Shown here: piece after piece, positions 63,907 through 64,000 of the stretch | Numbering within the stretch: the stretch's first letter is position 1 | Layout of the letters: every line of letters starts with the position of its first letter | Source: Polytrichum commune | Lineage: Eukaryota > Streptophyta > Polytrichopsida > Polytrichales > Polytrichaceae | Direction: 5' to 3' | NCBI GenBank assembly: GCA_950295325.1 | Contig: OX485804.1 | Span: 53,432,429 to 53,496,428 of the forward strand | Length of the DNA: 64,000 bases | Notes under the pieces: generated by a model | Told to the model about the DNA's origin: nothing | The model's database searches: none | The model's input: only the letters and a program-made list of their open reading frames with translations | Translations under genes and position numbers: made by a program

Positions 63907-64000
63907 CTGTAAACATTTACTGTAAATGTATACATATTTATATATTATATATTATATACATACATGTTACATATATTGTATACATATATGTTACATATAT

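Larger units (their letters stand above)
63227..64000. mobile_element. CACTA (En/Spm) transposon end
   Basis: The sequence CACTAGTAGAAAA at 63227 is the typical end of plant CACTA elements. It is followed by GC-rich subterminal sequence and then by non-coding repeats. ATT (63224-63226) may be the 3-bp target duplication. The other end is beyond the window. No transposase is seen in the part present. Confidence 0.7.

Noticed and set aside
1-64000. CRISPR arrays, bacterial operons, rRNA genes
   Set aside because: No regularly spaced direct repeats with unique spacers, no bacterial gene packing, no rRNA-like segments; the tandem arrays seen are satellites without spacers.

Overview
The window is nuclear DNA of a land plant. 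Three intron-containing host genes sit in a large expanse of transposable elements. One encodes a plastid biotin carboxylase with a transit-type N-terminus, one a peroxisomal sterol carrier protein 2, and one a plant-style WD40 protein. All three obey GT-AG splicing with consistent phases. The repeat content (Harbinger-like MITEs with TTA/TAA duplications, CACTA, MULE, hAT-like and Ty3/gypsy relics) is plant-like. I favour a non-flowering plant such as a fern or lycophyte, because the gypsy element carries a cytosine methyltransferase. That species guess is inference.

Layout: 1-15.4 kb is AT-rich and gene-poor, with several MITE-like elements. The host genes are all on the minus strand: WD40 protein (15475-19592), SCP2 (25111-28007) and biotin carboxylase (31095-36496). 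From 36.7 kb to the end the window is almost wholly mobile DNA. Two Harbinger-like elements abut at 36762-39075. A hAT/BED-like transposase pseudogene (39950-51125) is cut in two by a 9.15 kb terminal-inverted-repeat transposon (40875-50024) flanked by a 12-bp target duplication. That insertion carries its own degraded multi-exon gene, with a methyltransferase-like stretch, a second divergent ORF and a 181-bp satellite. A decayed Ty3/gypsy element (about 55022-59650) has the order gag, zinc knuckles, protease, C5 cytosine methyltransferase, reverse transcriptase. It stops abruptly inside the reverse transcriptase, where a second TIR transposon begins.

That second transposon (about 59650 to at least 63226) has a MuDR-like layout: a small plus-strand gene and a minus-strand MULE/SWIM transposase converge on a near-perfect 63-bp hairpin. 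Its transposase has lost its 5' end at a CACTA terminus (63227). The CACTA element contains a tRNA-derived SINE and a 26-bp tandem array that runs close to the window end.

The most notable content is the methyltransferase-bearing retrotransposon. All five stop codons interrupting its reading frames can be read as C-to-T changes from CGA or CAG codons, the CG and CHG contexts that plants methylate. Nested insertions give a relative order of events at several places: hAT before the 9.15 kb transposon; gypsy before the MULE, and the MULE before CACTA.
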